Origin: Sinorhizobium medicae
GTDB lineage: Bacteria; Pseudomonadota; Alphaproteobacteria; Rhizobiales; Rhizobiaceae
DNA length: 64,000 nucleotides
Direction of reading: 5' to 3'
Assembly (NCBI RefSeq): GCF_007827695.1
Contig: NZ_VITA01000014.1
Coordinates: 1 to 64,000 of the forward strand
The notes under the pieces: generated by a model
The model's input: the letters and a program-made list of their open reading frames with translations, nothing else
Database searches by the model: none
Told to the model about the DNA's origin: nothing
Shown here: in pieces, positions 36,028 through 45,738 of the stretch
Layout: each line of letters starts with the position of its first letter
How positions within the stretch are numbered: the first letter of the stretch is position 1
Translations under genes and position numbers: made by a program

Positions 36028-37032
36028 CGTGCGAGATCTCTCCGAGATTCCATTCTCGATGGCGCTTCGCGCTTGGACGCTTCTTCTCGCCTTGTTCCAA
36101 CCCACCAGAGCAATTGGATTTGGCGGCCATTGAGCGTAACCCCAAACCGGCGCGGCTCAGCAACATAATCAGAAGTTGTTATTTGCAGCGATGCGCGTCA
36201 TTGACCGACAATGCGTCTGCGATGCCTTTTGTCAAAGGCACGATAGACCCGCATTGACTGACCATTCGAAGACGCTGCAGACGCCACGCCCAGCGCTCCA
36301 GGAGGAATTCGAAATGACACTGCGCGGCTCATTTTCTGTTTCGATAGTTGAGTTCGCACAAGCCGTCGCCGATCGAAGGGTAAATGAGCTATTCGCCTGT
36401 CCGCGGCAGTGCTCCCCAAGACAATTTCGGCGACACTCATCCGCATGTCGCATATTCGATGAACGCTCGTTGGGTCGGGCCGCACTTCGCCGAATGAACG
36501 AACATCGCATTGCGCGGCGAGGCGGTAGGGGCCGGCAAGGTGCCCGCATGCATCTCAGATTCCTTTGTCGCTGACCGCTCGGAGAATACTGGGACTAGCC
36601 AGCCGCGTGGAGCCGAACGGCCAATGGGCAACAGGGAGACGATCTCATCGAGTCTAAGCCGTAGCGCAGCATCAAGGCCTGCTCCTGCCAAGAAGAAGAC
36701 GCTGACGATCACGCCTGAGGGGTGTGATCCATTCGCGCTGAGTCCTGCCGGAACGGACGGTGCCATGCAGGCCACGCGCGCCTGTCGGGAGCCTAACTAA
36801 AGTAGATATCCCCTGCGAACTGCCTGCCAGCCGACACCGCAAGGCTGTGTAGGGCGCCGATTGGATGACACTGGGCGGTCGGGGTGGAGCGTAGAGAACG
36901 CGAAGCTCGAACGGAGCTTCACCGCGGCCGACGCGTTGAGTTTGCGTCTGGTGATCGGAGATCAGAAGATCTGGCCTGCTGCCTTCGACCACCAACACGC
37001 TAACAAATAGCATCAAAATCGTAGGACACGAC
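36028..37032. other. One-kilobase stretch without a recognisable gene
   Basis: Open frames on both strands between the efflux pair and the AI-2E permease overlap each other and have no domain, signal peptide or convincing start. A plus-strand piece ending near 36798 (PAPAKKKTLTITPEGCDPFA) looks more protein-like than its surroundings but has no start I trust. I annotate nothing here. Confidence 0.45.
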
Positions 37033-38121
37033 TCAGGAGGTGGCAGAGACTGGCCCCTTGTTAGTGCCGAGCCAAGCCTGCAACACAGTCCAAAGCACTG
37101 CCAGCGTCGTCGCGCCGATAAACATGCCGGTAAAGCCCCATGCTGCCAGGCCGCCGATGACCCCGATGAACAGCACGAGCATCGGTAACTGGCCGCTACG
37201 CGCGATCAGCATGGGCTTGACGATATTGTCTGTGCCCATGAGCACAATGATCCCCCATGCAACCATGAAAATCGCCCAACCGGTCTGTCCCTCGGCGCCC
37301 AGCCAGATCGCCACCGGCAACCACACCAGAAGCGGTCCAATCTGAATCACCGCCAGAAAGAACGTTGCGGCGGCCAAGGCAACCGCTCCAGGAACGCCGG
37401 CGATTACGAAGCCGATCCAGGCCAACACGCCCTCGAGCAGGGCCGTTCCAATTACGCCGATTGCAACGCCGCTTATGGCCTTTCCCGCGGCACTCAGCAG
37501 TTCCGGCCCCTTTGGCCCGACGATGCGTACCATGATGGCCGATACAAAACCCAACGCCCAGGTGCGCGATGCGTGAAATATCGCGGCCAACACGACACCC
37601 ACGAAAATTTCAAGGACAGCCAGCAAAAGACCCGTCCCGAGATTGAGGAGCCAGCGCCCCGCAGCGGCGAGCTGGGGTTGATACCGCTCCAACAACTCCA
37701 AGCCTTCGCGCTGCAGTTCCTGCCACGCTGCCGCTGCCTTGCTTCCGACCAGCGGAAGTCCTGCAACCCACTCGGGCAGGTTGGGGATTCCGCGGGTGCT
37801 CGCTGCACTCAGCCACGCTCCGGCAACGCCCAACTGGCTGGCAACCGAAGAACATAGGAAGATCAGCGGCACGACGGTAATAGTCGCGGCGACAGCGCCG
37901 AATATCACCGCAGCCAGGCGGCGCCTTCCGTTCAGCAGGTCAACCATGCGATCAAACAACCCAGCCGTGGCTGTGGCAAGAATGACCGCATAGGTCAGGA
38001 CCCCGACAAAGGGTAGCAATACCCAGAAGGTCGCGGCAATCAGTATGGACACCAGCAGCAATGCCAGGGCGATCTCGATGATTTTCTGGTGCTGACCGTG
38101 ATCACTACGCATTTCTTGCAT
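37033..38121 (-). CDS. AI-2E family transporter (PerM/YhhT-like permease)
   Basis: A 362-residue protein with a strong AGGAGGTG ribosome binding site. It has the family layout: two N-terminal membrane segments (ALALLLVSILIAATFWVLLP), an amphipathic periplasmic region (about 110-165), then five or six segments including IGPLLVWLPVAIWLG and the C-terminal GGLAAWGFTGMFIGATTLAV. The family includes TqsA, a quorum-signal exporter, and Na+/H+ antiporters, so the substrate cannot be assigned. It stands alone, upstream of nothing obvious. Confidence 0.88.
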   Translation of the reverse strand: MQEMRSDHGQHQKIIEIALALLLVSILIAATFWVLLPFVGVLTYAVILATATAGLFDRMVDLLNGRRRLAAVIFGAVAATITVVPLIFLCSSVASQLGVAGAWLSAASTRGIPNLPEWVAGLPLVGSKAAAAWQELQREGLELLERYQPQLAAAGRWLLNLGTGLLLAVLEIFVGVVLAAIFHASRTWALGFVSAIMVRIVGPKGPELLSAAGKAISGVAIGVIGTALLEGVLAWIGFVIAGVPGAVALAAATFFLAVIQIGPLLVWLPVAIWLGAEGQTGWAIFMVAWGIIVLMGTDNIVKPMLIARSGQLPMLVLFIGVIGGLAAWGFTGMFIGATTLAVLWTVLQAWLGTNKGPVSATS

Positions 38122-38228
38122 AACGCACCTCCTGGTTTGGATCAGAAGTCAGTGAGGCCCGGCAGACGCAAAGGTCGAATACATGGCTTTCATGCACTCG
38201 GAGCGGTTTCGCACCGCAAGCCATTGTT

Positions 38229-38672
38229 TCACGGTTGGGCGACATCTAGTTGCGCAGCGCGCCGCGAGAACCATATTTCCGAGACTTTGAAAAGAAATGC
38301 CGTGGTCCAGCCGAACAACAGTATTCCGTTTACACCTTCAATGGCACTGGCGAGCCGCCACTCGGGCGATAGCGTTATGTCGCCGTATCCAATCGTGGCG
38401 AAGGTAATCGCCGAGAAATACACGGCTTCCTCAAAGTTATGCAATTCGCCTGCCAGCCGATATGCCGTCGCCCACACTATGATCTCGATTATGTGCGCAA
38501 TCACAAAGCCGGTCACAAAAAAGCAACTGACACCCAGCCGCATGTACGCGGGAAGTTTGCCGGTATCGGTAAGGGGGCCCCGTCCTATACGGAACAATAG
38601 CATAACTGCCACGCCGTGAATAAAGATCGTGGTGAGCAGCACGCCAGTGGCCGTGACAAGCTGATGTAACAT
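38229..38672 (-). CDS. Two-transmembrane potassium-channel-like protein
   Basis: A 147-residue protein from the Met at 38672; an in-frame ATG at 38768 would add 32 hydrophilic residues and cannot be excluded. It has hydrophobic segments near 8-27, 47-68 and 105-125, with the selectivity filter TIGYGD at 93-98 between the last two, as in Ion_trans_2/KcsA-type pore modules. The first extra helix precedes the pore unit. There is no cytoplasmic RCK domain, so gating must come from elsewhere. It is upstream of the AI-2E permease on the same strand with about 107 bases between them and may share its transcript. Confidence 0.8.
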   Translation of the reverse strand: MLHQLVTATGVLLTTIFIHGVAVMLLFRIGRGPLTDTGKLPAYMRLGVSCFFVTGFVIAHIIEIIVWATAYRLAGELHNFEEAVYFSAITFATIGYGDITLSPEWRLASAIEGVNGILLFGWTTAFLFKVSEIWFSRRAAQLDVAQP

Positions 38673-39248
38673 CTTTGTCCGCCCTTTTGGCAACAAATGC
38701 CATGTCATCCCGTTTTCATCGAACGAAGCTGCTTGCCAACTCCAGTCGCGCTGGACGATCACCCTCATCCAACGGCGTGACGTAGCAACTCCGATGTATG
38801 GTCGCCAGCCCCTTCGGAACCCCTGTTCTCCAATAAGTAATTGACTCGAAGTGATCGCCGAGTGGCTTTAAACCTATGCCCGCTGGGTACTTGTTCGAAC
38901 CCTCGTGTCGCTTCGAACCGATTTGATCTGGTGAAGCTTTGTTTAGAGGCCAAGATCAATATGTGAAATCCATGGGAAGCTTCGCCCCGATAGGGTCTCC
39001 CAGAAAACTATCTACCATGCTCATCGGATTGTCTACCGCTCGGGGACGCTATAGTTCGGATTATACTCTCGCTTGGCGGCTGCCGCGAAGTAGCGTGTCG
39101 TCGACGCATCTCTTCATCGGGCGAAATGCTCCCCCATCATAACCAGCGGGCCTCCTGTTGGCTGAACGCGTGTGTTCAGTTCCTTGCCGACTGCGCTTGT
39201 TGTCTTGGTCTCGTTCGCCCCACCAGAGGTGGTGCTCGCAGGGGTTCC
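38673..39248. other. Intergenic stretch, no gene seen
   Basis: About 575 bases between the channel gene and the 3' end of the DszC-like gene. It holds the channel promoter region and any upstream start of that gene. No other coding frame is supported. Confidence 0.45.
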
Positions 39249-40472
39249 TCAAAACACCTTCCCTTCCCTCAGATGCGTGGTCGTGCCGTTCAGCAGGTAA
39301 TCGCCCAGCACACGCGATTTGTGCAGCAGCGGGTTGTGGTTGAGGATCGTGCGGATATTGCGCCAGTGCCTATCGAAGTTGTTGTTGCGGGAGGTCGCCG
39401 ACCCGCCCCCCAGCTCGAACATGCGCCCGGCGCTTCGCAATCCGAGCTGACCAAGAACCAGTTGCGTTCGCGCCGTCGCAAGCGCGCTGGCGATCAAGGC
39501 ATCCTCAATCTCGACATCCGTCCCCACACCGAGTGCGGCAGCCGAGCGGTCCAGCGCCTCCGCAGCTGTTGCGACTGCCGCATCGATAGCAAAGGAATTC
39601 GCAGCGATTTCGCCGATGACCTGCTGGACGAAAGAATCGTCACTTGCCGTTTCGGCGTTGCTATGGGCGGCGGAGCGCGCCTGTTTCCGGACATAGGCGA
39701 GCCCATCCGACAGAACATTGCGCACCGCGCCGGCGGCGCTCGCCGCCAGATGCAACTGGCGCAGCGTCGAACAATGGCGACCAACGAGACTGTCGAGGGT
39801 TCGGCGGGCCAGTTCGTGCGGAAATACCTCGACATTGTCGAGGATTACACTGCCGCTTGCCGTTAGTCGCTGCCCCATGCCATCCCAATCATCGAGAATG
39901 GTGATGCCTTGCCTGTCGACTGGCAGCAGAACACCGACTGCCTGCCCTTCCTCATCCAGCGCACTGAACGAAGCAAAATCGGCGAAGGCCGTTCCGGTGG
40001 CGTACCATTTCCGGCCATTGAGCCTATAGGTTTCACCCTGCCTGACAATCGTCGTCGTCACCTGTCCAGGACGGGCGGTGCCCTGCTCGGTGTGGGCACC
40101 GCCGAAGAGCTTTCCAGCGAGGATCAATTCAATCGCACCGGCATCGCGTTCGCTAGGTTCGCTTAAGATGACGTTTTCGACATAGTTGAAATGCGATCTC
40201 AGCGCATGTGCGACGTTCGAATCGGCGGCGCCAATCGCGGCCATCATCTCGATATAGTCGGCAACCGAACCGCCGGGTCCACCGAGCGAAACCGGGACAC
40301 GGAAGGTCCCAAGTTCCAGTTCACGGAAAAGCTCAAAGGCTTCGAAGGGGAGCTTACGCGAGAGATCTCGCTCGGCCGCACCCTTGGCGACTTCGGACAC
40401 GAAGACAGGAATGCGCGCAAGAAGTTCCGCGCGTGTTGGGCGGGACTCGGTCAGCGCCTTGGTTATCGTCAC
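39249..40472 (-). CDS. DszC/SfnB-like flavin-dependent monooxygenase (acyl-CoA dehydrogenase fold)
   Basis: A 407-residue protein starting at GTG. It has the acyl-CoA dehydrogenase fold used by DszC and SfnB: an N-terminal helical domain, a beta domain with YRLNGRKWYATGTAFADF (the flavin-contacting segment) and a C-terminal helical bundle ending near RNNNFDRHWRNIRTILNHNP, where the family has a conserved His-Trp-Arg stretch. There is no acyl-CoA-type catalytic Glu that I can place, in line with N- or S-oxygenase activity using reduced flavin. A sulfur or sulfone substrate is likely from the gene context. It follows the solute-binding protein gene on the same strand. Confidence 0.8.
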   Translation of the reverse strand: MTITKALTESRPTRAELLARIPVFVSEVAKGAAERDLSRKLPFEAFELFRELELGTFRVPVSLGGPGGSVADYIEMMAAIGAADSNVAHALRSHFNYVENVILSEPSERDAGAIELILAGKLFGGAHTEQGTARPGQVTTTIVRQGETYRLNGRKWYATGTAFADFASFSALDEEGQAVGVLLPVDRQGITILDDWDGMGQRLTASGSVILDNVEVFPHELARRTLDSLVGRHCSTLRQLHLAASAAGAVRNVLSDGLAYVRKQARSAAHSNAETASDDSFVQQVIGEIAANSFAIDAAVATAAEALDRSAAALGVGTDVEIEDALIASALATARTQLVLGQLGLRSAGRMFELGGGSATSRNNNFDRHWRNIRTILNHNPLLHKSRVLGDYLLNGTTTHLREGKVF

Positions 40473-40513
40473 ACGTCAACTCCGAAAATGAAGAAGAAAA
40501 TGAAGAACAGGAG

Positions 40514-40541
40514 AGTGCAGCCGGTCCGCCCGCGCTGCACT
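40514..40541 (-). terminator. Hairpin terminator after the solute-binding protein gene
   Basis: AGTGCAGC and GCTGCACT form a perfect 8-bp stem around a 12-base loop. Read on the minus strand it is followed by a pyrimidine-rich, U-rich tract (TTCTTCATTTTCTTC). It lies 30-57 bases past the stop of the solute-binding protein gene and before the DszC-like gene. Confidence 0.5.
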
Positions 40542-40570
40542 GGCGCCTCCGACGATTACGCCGGGATCAT

Positions 40571-42205
40571 TTACGATTGTCCGTCGAGATAGATGTCCGC
40601 CCCGTTGCCCCAGAGATGCTCGACACCAAGTTTCAGGTTCTTCAACCGCTTGTCGTAGACGGTGATCACCGCCGGCGTGACGATATCGAGCGTCGGCAAG
40701 TCCTCCACCACCAGCTTTTGGAACTCGTTGAAGAGTTCCAACCGCTTCTTCGGGTCGATCTCGACGGCGGCCGTTTCGAGCAGCCGGTCGACTTCGGGAT
40801 TCGAATATTTGGAACCATTGGTGAAGGGGACGCCCGGCTTGAAGTTTTTCGACCAGTAGAGGCGCTGGACGCCGACGGTCGGGTCGTAGAGATTGCTCAT
40901 GCCCTCGATGGCGATGTCGAAGTCTCGATCAGTGAAGACGCGCTTGACGAAAGTCGCGAAGTCCTGCGTTCGCAGTTCCACCTTGATGCCGACCTTGGCA
41001 AGCGCCTGTGCGATGTATTCCGCGGTCTGCTTGGGAGGACCGGACGGCTGGGTCGGATCGATGAATAGCTTGAAGCGAACACCATCGGCGCCGCGCGAGT
41101 AACCTGCCTCATCCAAAAGCTTCTCGGACTTCGCCGGGTCGAACTCGTACTTGGGAAGGTCCGGCGAGTAGAACTTCGCAAGGTCGGGGCTGACCGGTCC
41201 GTCGAGGCGGGTGGCGTAGCCGAGGTAGACGGTGTTGACGATGAAATCCTTGTCGATCGCATGCGCGATCGCATGTCGCACCTTGATGTCGGCCAGATAC
41301 TTGTTCTCAAGGTTAAACTCCGCGCGGGCAATGCTCGGTGAATACGGCGCCGGGTCGGTATCGACGACGAGGTTCGGATTGGCCTTCAGGCGGTCGATAT
41401 CGGTCAGCGGCAGGTTGGCCGTCGAGACCTGCACCTCGCCGGTCTCAATCGCGGCCACAGCTGCGGCGGGATCGACGATGAACCGGAAGATGATCTGGTC
41501 GAGGTAAGGCTTGGGCGAACCCCAATAGTCTTCGTTGCGCACGAAAAGTGCGTGGCTGCCGCGAACCCATTCGACGAACTTGTAGGGGCCGGTGCCAATC
41601 GGCGCGACGTTGTGCGGGTTCTCCGCAATCTGCGTGCCCTCGTAGAGATGTTTGGGAACGATCGGCGCCTCAAAGCTTGCAAATGCCGTCAGCAGGTAGG
41701 GTGCCGGCTTGGCAAGGACCAGTTCCACCTCATGCGAATTGAGAACATTGGCCTCTTTCACATGGGCAAAGGTCGCGCGGCCGCGCGGATGGTTTTCCTT
41801 CAGCGCCAAGATCGAGAAGGCGACGTCTTCGGCGGTGAAATCCTTGCCGTCGTGCCAACGAACGCCCTGGCGCAGCTTGAACCAGTAGCGCAGGCCGTCT
41901 TCGCTCACCGTCCACTCGGTGGCGAGCAACGGCTGAGGATTGAACTCCTTGTCATAGGTCAGCAGGCTCTCGGTTGCCTTGCCGCTAATGTAATAGGCAG
42001 CGCCGGCACTGTGAGCGATGAGCACCAGAACCGGCGGCTCGGTGCCAATATTGATCGACACGCTGCCGCCGCGCGCCGGCTCTTCGGCGGCGGCGAACGA
42101 AGGTACCGGCAGCAATGGCACGGCAATAGCGGTCGCGAGTGCAACGGAGGAAAGCAAAAACGCGCGGCGCGTCGGCTTCAAAGTACCAGTCTGTCTTGAT
42201 GTCAT
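40571..42205 (-). CDS. Tat-exported ABC solute-binding protein, peptide/opine family (SBP_bac_5)
   Basis: A 544-residue protein. The start at 42205 gives a twin-arginine leader (TRRAFLLSSVALATAIAVPL, cut near SFAAAEE). The mature part is a family 5 binding protein: LLTYDKEFNPQPLLATEW, FKLRQGVRWHDGKDFTAEDV, NVAPIGTGPYKFVEW and LLDEAGYSRG are all standard. Family members bind peptides, nickel, glutathione or small organic molecules. The matching permeases and ATPases are probably those at 45739-49649 on the same strand, which have no binding protein of their own. Tat export implies folding before secretion. Confidence 0.9.
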   Translation of the reverse strand: MTSRQTGTLKPTRRAFLLSSVALATAIAVPLLPVPSFAAAEEPARGGSVSINIGTEPPVLVLIAHSAGAAYYISGKATESLLTYDKEFNPQPLLATEWTVSEDGLRYWFKLRQGVRWHDGKDFTAEDVAFSILALKENHPRGRATFAHVKEANVLNSHEVELVLAKPAPYLLTAFASFEAPIVPKHLYEGTQIAENPHNVAPIGTGPYKFVEWVRGSHALFVRNEDYWGSPKPYLDQIIFRFIVDPAAAVAAIETGEVQVSTANLPLTDIDRLKANPNLVVDTDPAPYSPSIARAEFNLENKYLADIKVRHAIAHAIDKDFIVNTVYLGYATRLDGPVSPDLAKFYSPDLPKYEFDPAKSEKLLDEAGYSRGADGVRFKLFIDPTQPSGPPKQTAEYIAQALAKVGIKVELRTQDFATFVKRVFTDRDFDIAIEGMSNLYDPTVGVQRLYWSKNFKPGVPFTNGSKYSNPEVDRLLETAAVEIDPKKRLELFNEFQKLVVEDLPTLDIVTPAVITVYDKRLKNLKLGVEHLWGNGADIYLDGQS

Positions 42206-42533
42206 CTGAGTATCCCCAAGCAGGCGAAGCAGAGGCAACGCCGATTTTCCGGCACCCGGACAGGGTGTCAGCCAGACTATATAAAATCTACTATATCTGT
42301 AGATAGAGTGTAATTCCAAAGTCCGAGGCTTTTCTGAAAAAAGCTACTCAGGACACTCCGTTTGCCGCGTCCCCCGGGCTCCCCATGGAGAGGGTGACAC
42401 GACGACAAAACTGGTTCGATGGAGGAAAAGTTCTCGTTTGGACGTGAGCGCGACAATCCATCCCAATATCCGCCGGCAAAACGCAATCGACAAAATAGAT
42501 TATCTACATGCTTGCTTATCGAATGAGTTCTCC
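42206..42533. other. Divergent control region between the binding protein and the LLM remnant
   Basis: About 330 bases, AT-richer than its flanks around 42280-42310. It contains a perfect 6-bp inverted repeat (see the entry at 42286). No coding frame is supported, although a plus-strand frame runs from 42438 into the broken LLM gene. Confidence 0.5.
42286..42304. promoter_or_regulatory. Inverted repeat upstream of the solute-binding protein gene
   Basis: ATCTAC and GTAGAT form a perfect 6-bp inverted repeat around TATATCT. It sits in an AT-rich patch 81 bases upstream of the binding-protein start and could be a LysR- or TetR-type operator. No regulator gene is adjacent. Confidence 0.35.
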
Positions 42534-43630
42534 ATGCGCCCCGAATTCATCGGCCATACATCCAACCGAAGGGTCAGACATTGTGCCCGCCTCCGGGCCG
42601 GTCATCGACAAGGCCTATATCCGCAATCATGTTCAGCCGGCGGAAGCGGCGGGCATCGACCGTCTGCTCATCGGTCAATTTGCGCAATGGCCCGACAACA
42701 ACCAGATCGCGGCCTATGTCTTCGGCCAGACCGCGCGGCTCGGGGGCGCTGCTTGCCCACCGGCCTGCCTGATGGCCCCAACGCTCGACGCGCGCCAGCT
42801 TGCCACGCTCGATCAGTTCTCCGAAGGCCGCTTGTGGGTCCATATCATCACCGGCGGATCGAACGCGGAGCGGGCCCGCGACGGCGATTTCGAGGATCCC
42901 CACACTCGCTATGCCCGCACCGATGAATATCTGCAGGTACTGAAGAAGGTCTGGGAGAGCGACCGGCCTTCGATCATGAGGGGCGCTTCTACAGGTTCAA
43001 GGGTGCCTTCAGCCAGGTGAAACCCTACCAGAAGCCGCGCATCCCGATCTCTTTCGGCGGTTCGTCAGACGCGGCGATCGCAGTCGCCGGCAAGCATGCG
43101 GATATTTACGCGCTCTGGGGCGAACCCCTCGACGGCGCGAGGGAAACCATCGCCAAGATGCGGGCCGCGGCGCTCGGCAACGGTCGTGCCGCCGAGGATA
43201 TCCGCTTCACCCTCGCCTTCCGCACCGTCGTGGCTGATACCGAAAACGCCGCTTGGGCAAAGGCCGTGGATATCCTTGAAAAGATCAAATCGCAGGTTGC
43301 GCGTTCTACCGGTGGCAATGGCGAGAAACTGCCGTCAAATGTCGGTTCCGTGCGCCTGCGGGAGGCCGCAAGCCGCGGCAAGGTTTTGGACAAGCGGCTC
43401 TGGACCGAAGTCGCGGAAGCAAGCGGTGCCGGCGGAAACTCGACGACCCTAGTCGGCACACCCGAACAGGTCGCCGACGCCATCCTCGACTACTGTGACG
43501 CCGGCGTTACAAACTTCCTTGTCCGGGGTTTTTACCCGACGGAGGATACCGTCACCTATGGCCGCGATGTCGTGCCGCTCGTCAAGGCCGGGATCGCCGA
43601 ACGCGAAGCCAGAAAGGTTGCCGCCGATCG
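42534..43630 (+). pseudogene. LLM-class flavin monooxygenase (SsuD-like), frameshifted twice
   Basis: Starts MRPEFIGHTSN at 42534. The next block GSDIVPASGPVIDKAYIRNH to PAEAAGIDRLLIGQFAQWPD is in a second frame, and after about 42965 the third block FDHEGRFYRFKGAFSQVKPY and the remainder (RIPISFGGSSDAAIAVAGKH, then LVGTPEQVADAILDYCDAGV) is in another. Joined, this is a complete SsuD/alkanesulfonate-monooxygenase-type protein of about 365 residues, which cleaves C-S bonds of sulfonates using reduced flavin. Two single-base changes break it. The quality of the rest suggests either very recent decay or sequencing error. Confidence 0.75.
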
Positions 43631-44584
43631 ACCGCGCCGCTCGATATCGTCGACATCCATGCCCATCTCTGGCCGCCCGCCTGGCGCTCGGGCGGCAGAT
43701 ACGAAAAACCTGCTGGCGCATTTTCGCCGGAGATCCATCGAAAGATCGCCACGCCCCGGCGCTCGTCGATGAACTTGAGCAAAGCGGCGTATCGCTTGCC
43801 GTGGTCAGGGCGACGATCGAAAGCCTCTTCGGAATGGAAGGAAACGTACCGCTAACGGCCGTCAGGGAGGCCAACGACTGGCTCGCAACGCTTTCTCGCG
43901 AGCATCCGACGCTCACTGGGTTTGCCGTCGTCGATGCCTTCGCCGGCGAGGAAGCGGCCCGCGAGGCCGAATGGGCGATCGTCGACCTCGGTCTGACTGG
44001 CCTGGTGATCGACAGTTCGCGCGACGGCAAGCTCATCGCCGATCCCTCAGCCCGACCAACCCTCGACGTCGCGGCACGGCACAAGGTTCCAGTTTTCGTG
44101 CACCCGGTCGCCCACCCAAACGCCGAGGTCCTGAACGGTACCGGCAATCTCGGCAACTCGCTCGGCGTGGTTTGATGAACGGCGTCGCATTCCTGTCGGT
44201 GATCCAGTCGCCAATTCTTGACGAACTGGCGGACCTGCATCTGGTCTTTGCGACCCTCGGTCTTGGCGCAATCGTGCAGGCGGCGCGCGGCGGCATCTAC
44301 GCTCGCGCAGAGCGGGCCCTGGGACGGCGGCCCAACACTACTTCGATACGATGGGGCATGATCCGGACATCGTCCGAACGCTGACCGGTTTCTTCGGTGC
44401 GGAACGGGTGCTTGCCGGTACGGATTGGCCGATCCTTGCAGTGCTCAACGGACACGAATTGCGACAGAGCCTGGCGCAGGCCGGGTTGAACGAGCGCGAG
44501 GCGGGTCTCGTTGCCGGCGGCAATGCCCGGCGCCTCCTCGGCTGCGGCACGATCAAGCGGCGTCTGCTGAATAGGCCCCGGTAA
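43631..44584 (+). pseudogene. Amidohydrolase-family (TIM-barrel metal hydrolase) gene, multiple frameshifts
   Basis: Pieces in different frames line up with an amidohydrolase related to aminocarboxymuconate-semialdehyde decarboxylase. DIVDIHAHLWPPAWRSGG carries the metal-binding HxH. LVDELEQSGVSLAVVRATIE and DVAARHKVPVFVHPVAHPNA carry a further His. LMNGVAFLSVIQSPILDELA comes next, and finally FFGAERVLAGTDWPILAVLN carries the metal-binding Asp. At least three indels are needed. It follows the LLM remnant with no gap and was probably translationally coupled. The strong terminator at 44590 lies 6 bases after its stop. Confidence 0.7.
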
Positions 44585-44589
44585 AACGA

Positions 44590-44618
44590 AGCCCCGGATC
44601 AACGATCCGGGGCTTTTT
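44590..44618. terminator. Strong bidirectional Rho-independent terminator
   Basis: AGCCCCGGATC and GATCCGGGGCT form a perfect 11-bp GC-rich stem with a 3-base AAC loop, followed by TTTTT on the plus strand and a shorter T-run on the minus strand. It separates the convergent amidohydrolase remnant and aldo/keto reductase gene and can serve both. Confidence 0.9.
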
Positions 44619-44662
44619 GCAATTCGATTTGCCGTTGGCCGGCCGACGCCGGCCGGGACCCG

Positions 44663-45724
44663 TCAGGCGACGCGCTGCGAACGGGCAAGCGGAATGATCT
44701 CGGCTTCCGCCGCTCCGAAATGCGGTTCGCGGCCCTCGAGCGGGTGGCCTGGATCGGTGAAGCCCGGAGTCGACGGATGGCCGGGCGCGACCAGCCGATC
44801 GACCAAAGCCTCGTCTTCCGCATCAAGCTTGACATCGAGGGCGCGGATATAGGCGTCCCAATGCTCTTCCGTGCGTGGTCCTGCGATTGTCGAGGTGATC
44901 AGCCGGTTGTTCAGCACCCAGGCGAGCGCGAAATCGGCGGAAGCAATGCCCTTGGCTTGAGCGTGCGCGGCAATCTGCTTAGCGATCGCGATCGATTCTT
45001 CGCGAAACTCGACGTCATGCATGCGCTTGTCGCCACGGCCGGCGCGGGTATCGGCGGCTGGGGCTTCGCCGGGATTATACTTGCCCGTCAGAACGCCGCG
45101 GGCGAGCGGGCTGTAGGACACAGCACCAAGTCCATAGGCGGCAGCTGCCGGCAACTGCTCCGCTTCGGCGGTGCGGTTGACGATGTTATAGAGCGGCTGG
45201 CTGGCGATCGGCCGGTCAATGCCGAGCCGGTCGGCGAGATGGGCGACTTCCGCAATGCGCCATCCCCGGAAATTCGAGACCCCGAAGTAGCGCAGTTTGC
45301 CGGCCTTGATCAGGTCGGCGATCGCCCGTACCGGCTCTTCGAGCGGCGCATCGAAGACGGCGCGATGGAAATAGAGGATGTCGATATAGTCGGTGCCGAG
45401 ATTGCGCAGCGAGTTCTCGATCGTCTGATACACCCACTTGCGCGAATAGCCGCCTAGGTTCGGTCCCTTCGCACGCGAATTGACGAACTTCGTCGCCACC
45501 ACCCAGTGGTCGCGGTTGGACTTGATACCGCGCCCGACCACCTCTTCCGACTTGCCGTCGTGGTAGACATCCGCCGTGTCGATGAAGTTGATGCCCTGTT
45601 CGCGCGCCTTGTCGATGATGCGGAAGGCGACGTCGTCCGGCGTTTGGTTGCCGAACATCATGGACCCCAGTGTCAGCGGCGACACTTTAAGGGCGCTGCG
45701 CCCAAGATAGCGATACTCAACCAT
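44663..45724 (-). CDS. Aldo/keto reductase
   Basis: A 353-residue TIM-barrel NAD(P)H oxidoreductase. The catalytic tetrad is visible as FIDTADVY (Asp and Tyr), VVATKF (Lys) and DILYFHR (His). The phosphate-binding C-terminal loop is TIAGPRTEEHWDAYI. It belongs to the bacterial group close to YajO/Tas-like general aldehyde or ketone reductases. It is the last gene of the ABC transporter operon, 14 bases after the second ATPase, so it may reduce a carbonyl product of the imported compound. The cofactor is probably NADPH, by family. Confidence 0.88.
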   Translation of the reverse strand: MVEYRYLGRSALKVSPLTLGSMMFGNQTPDDVAFRIIDKAREQGINFIDTADVYHDGKSEEVVGRGIKSNRDHWVVATKFVNSRAKGPNLGGYSRKWVYQTIENSLRNLGTDYIDILYFHRAVFDAPLEEPVRAIADLIKAGKLRYFGVSNFRGWRIAEVAHLADRLGIDRPIASQPLYNIVNRTAEAEQLPAAAAYGLGAVSYSPLARGVLTGKYNPGEAPAADTRAGRGDKRMHDVEFREESIAIAKQIAAHAQAKGIASADFALAWVLNNRLITSTIAGPRTEEHWDAYIRALDVKLDAEDEALVDRLVAPGHPSTPGFTDPGHPLEGREPHFGAAEAEIIPLARSQRVA

Positions 45725-45738
45725 TCAAGTTCTCCATT

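Noticed and set aside
36176-36800. Overlapping open frames in the 36-37 kb gap
   Set aside because: Frames on both strands overlap each other, have no ribosome binding site of note and no recognisable domain.
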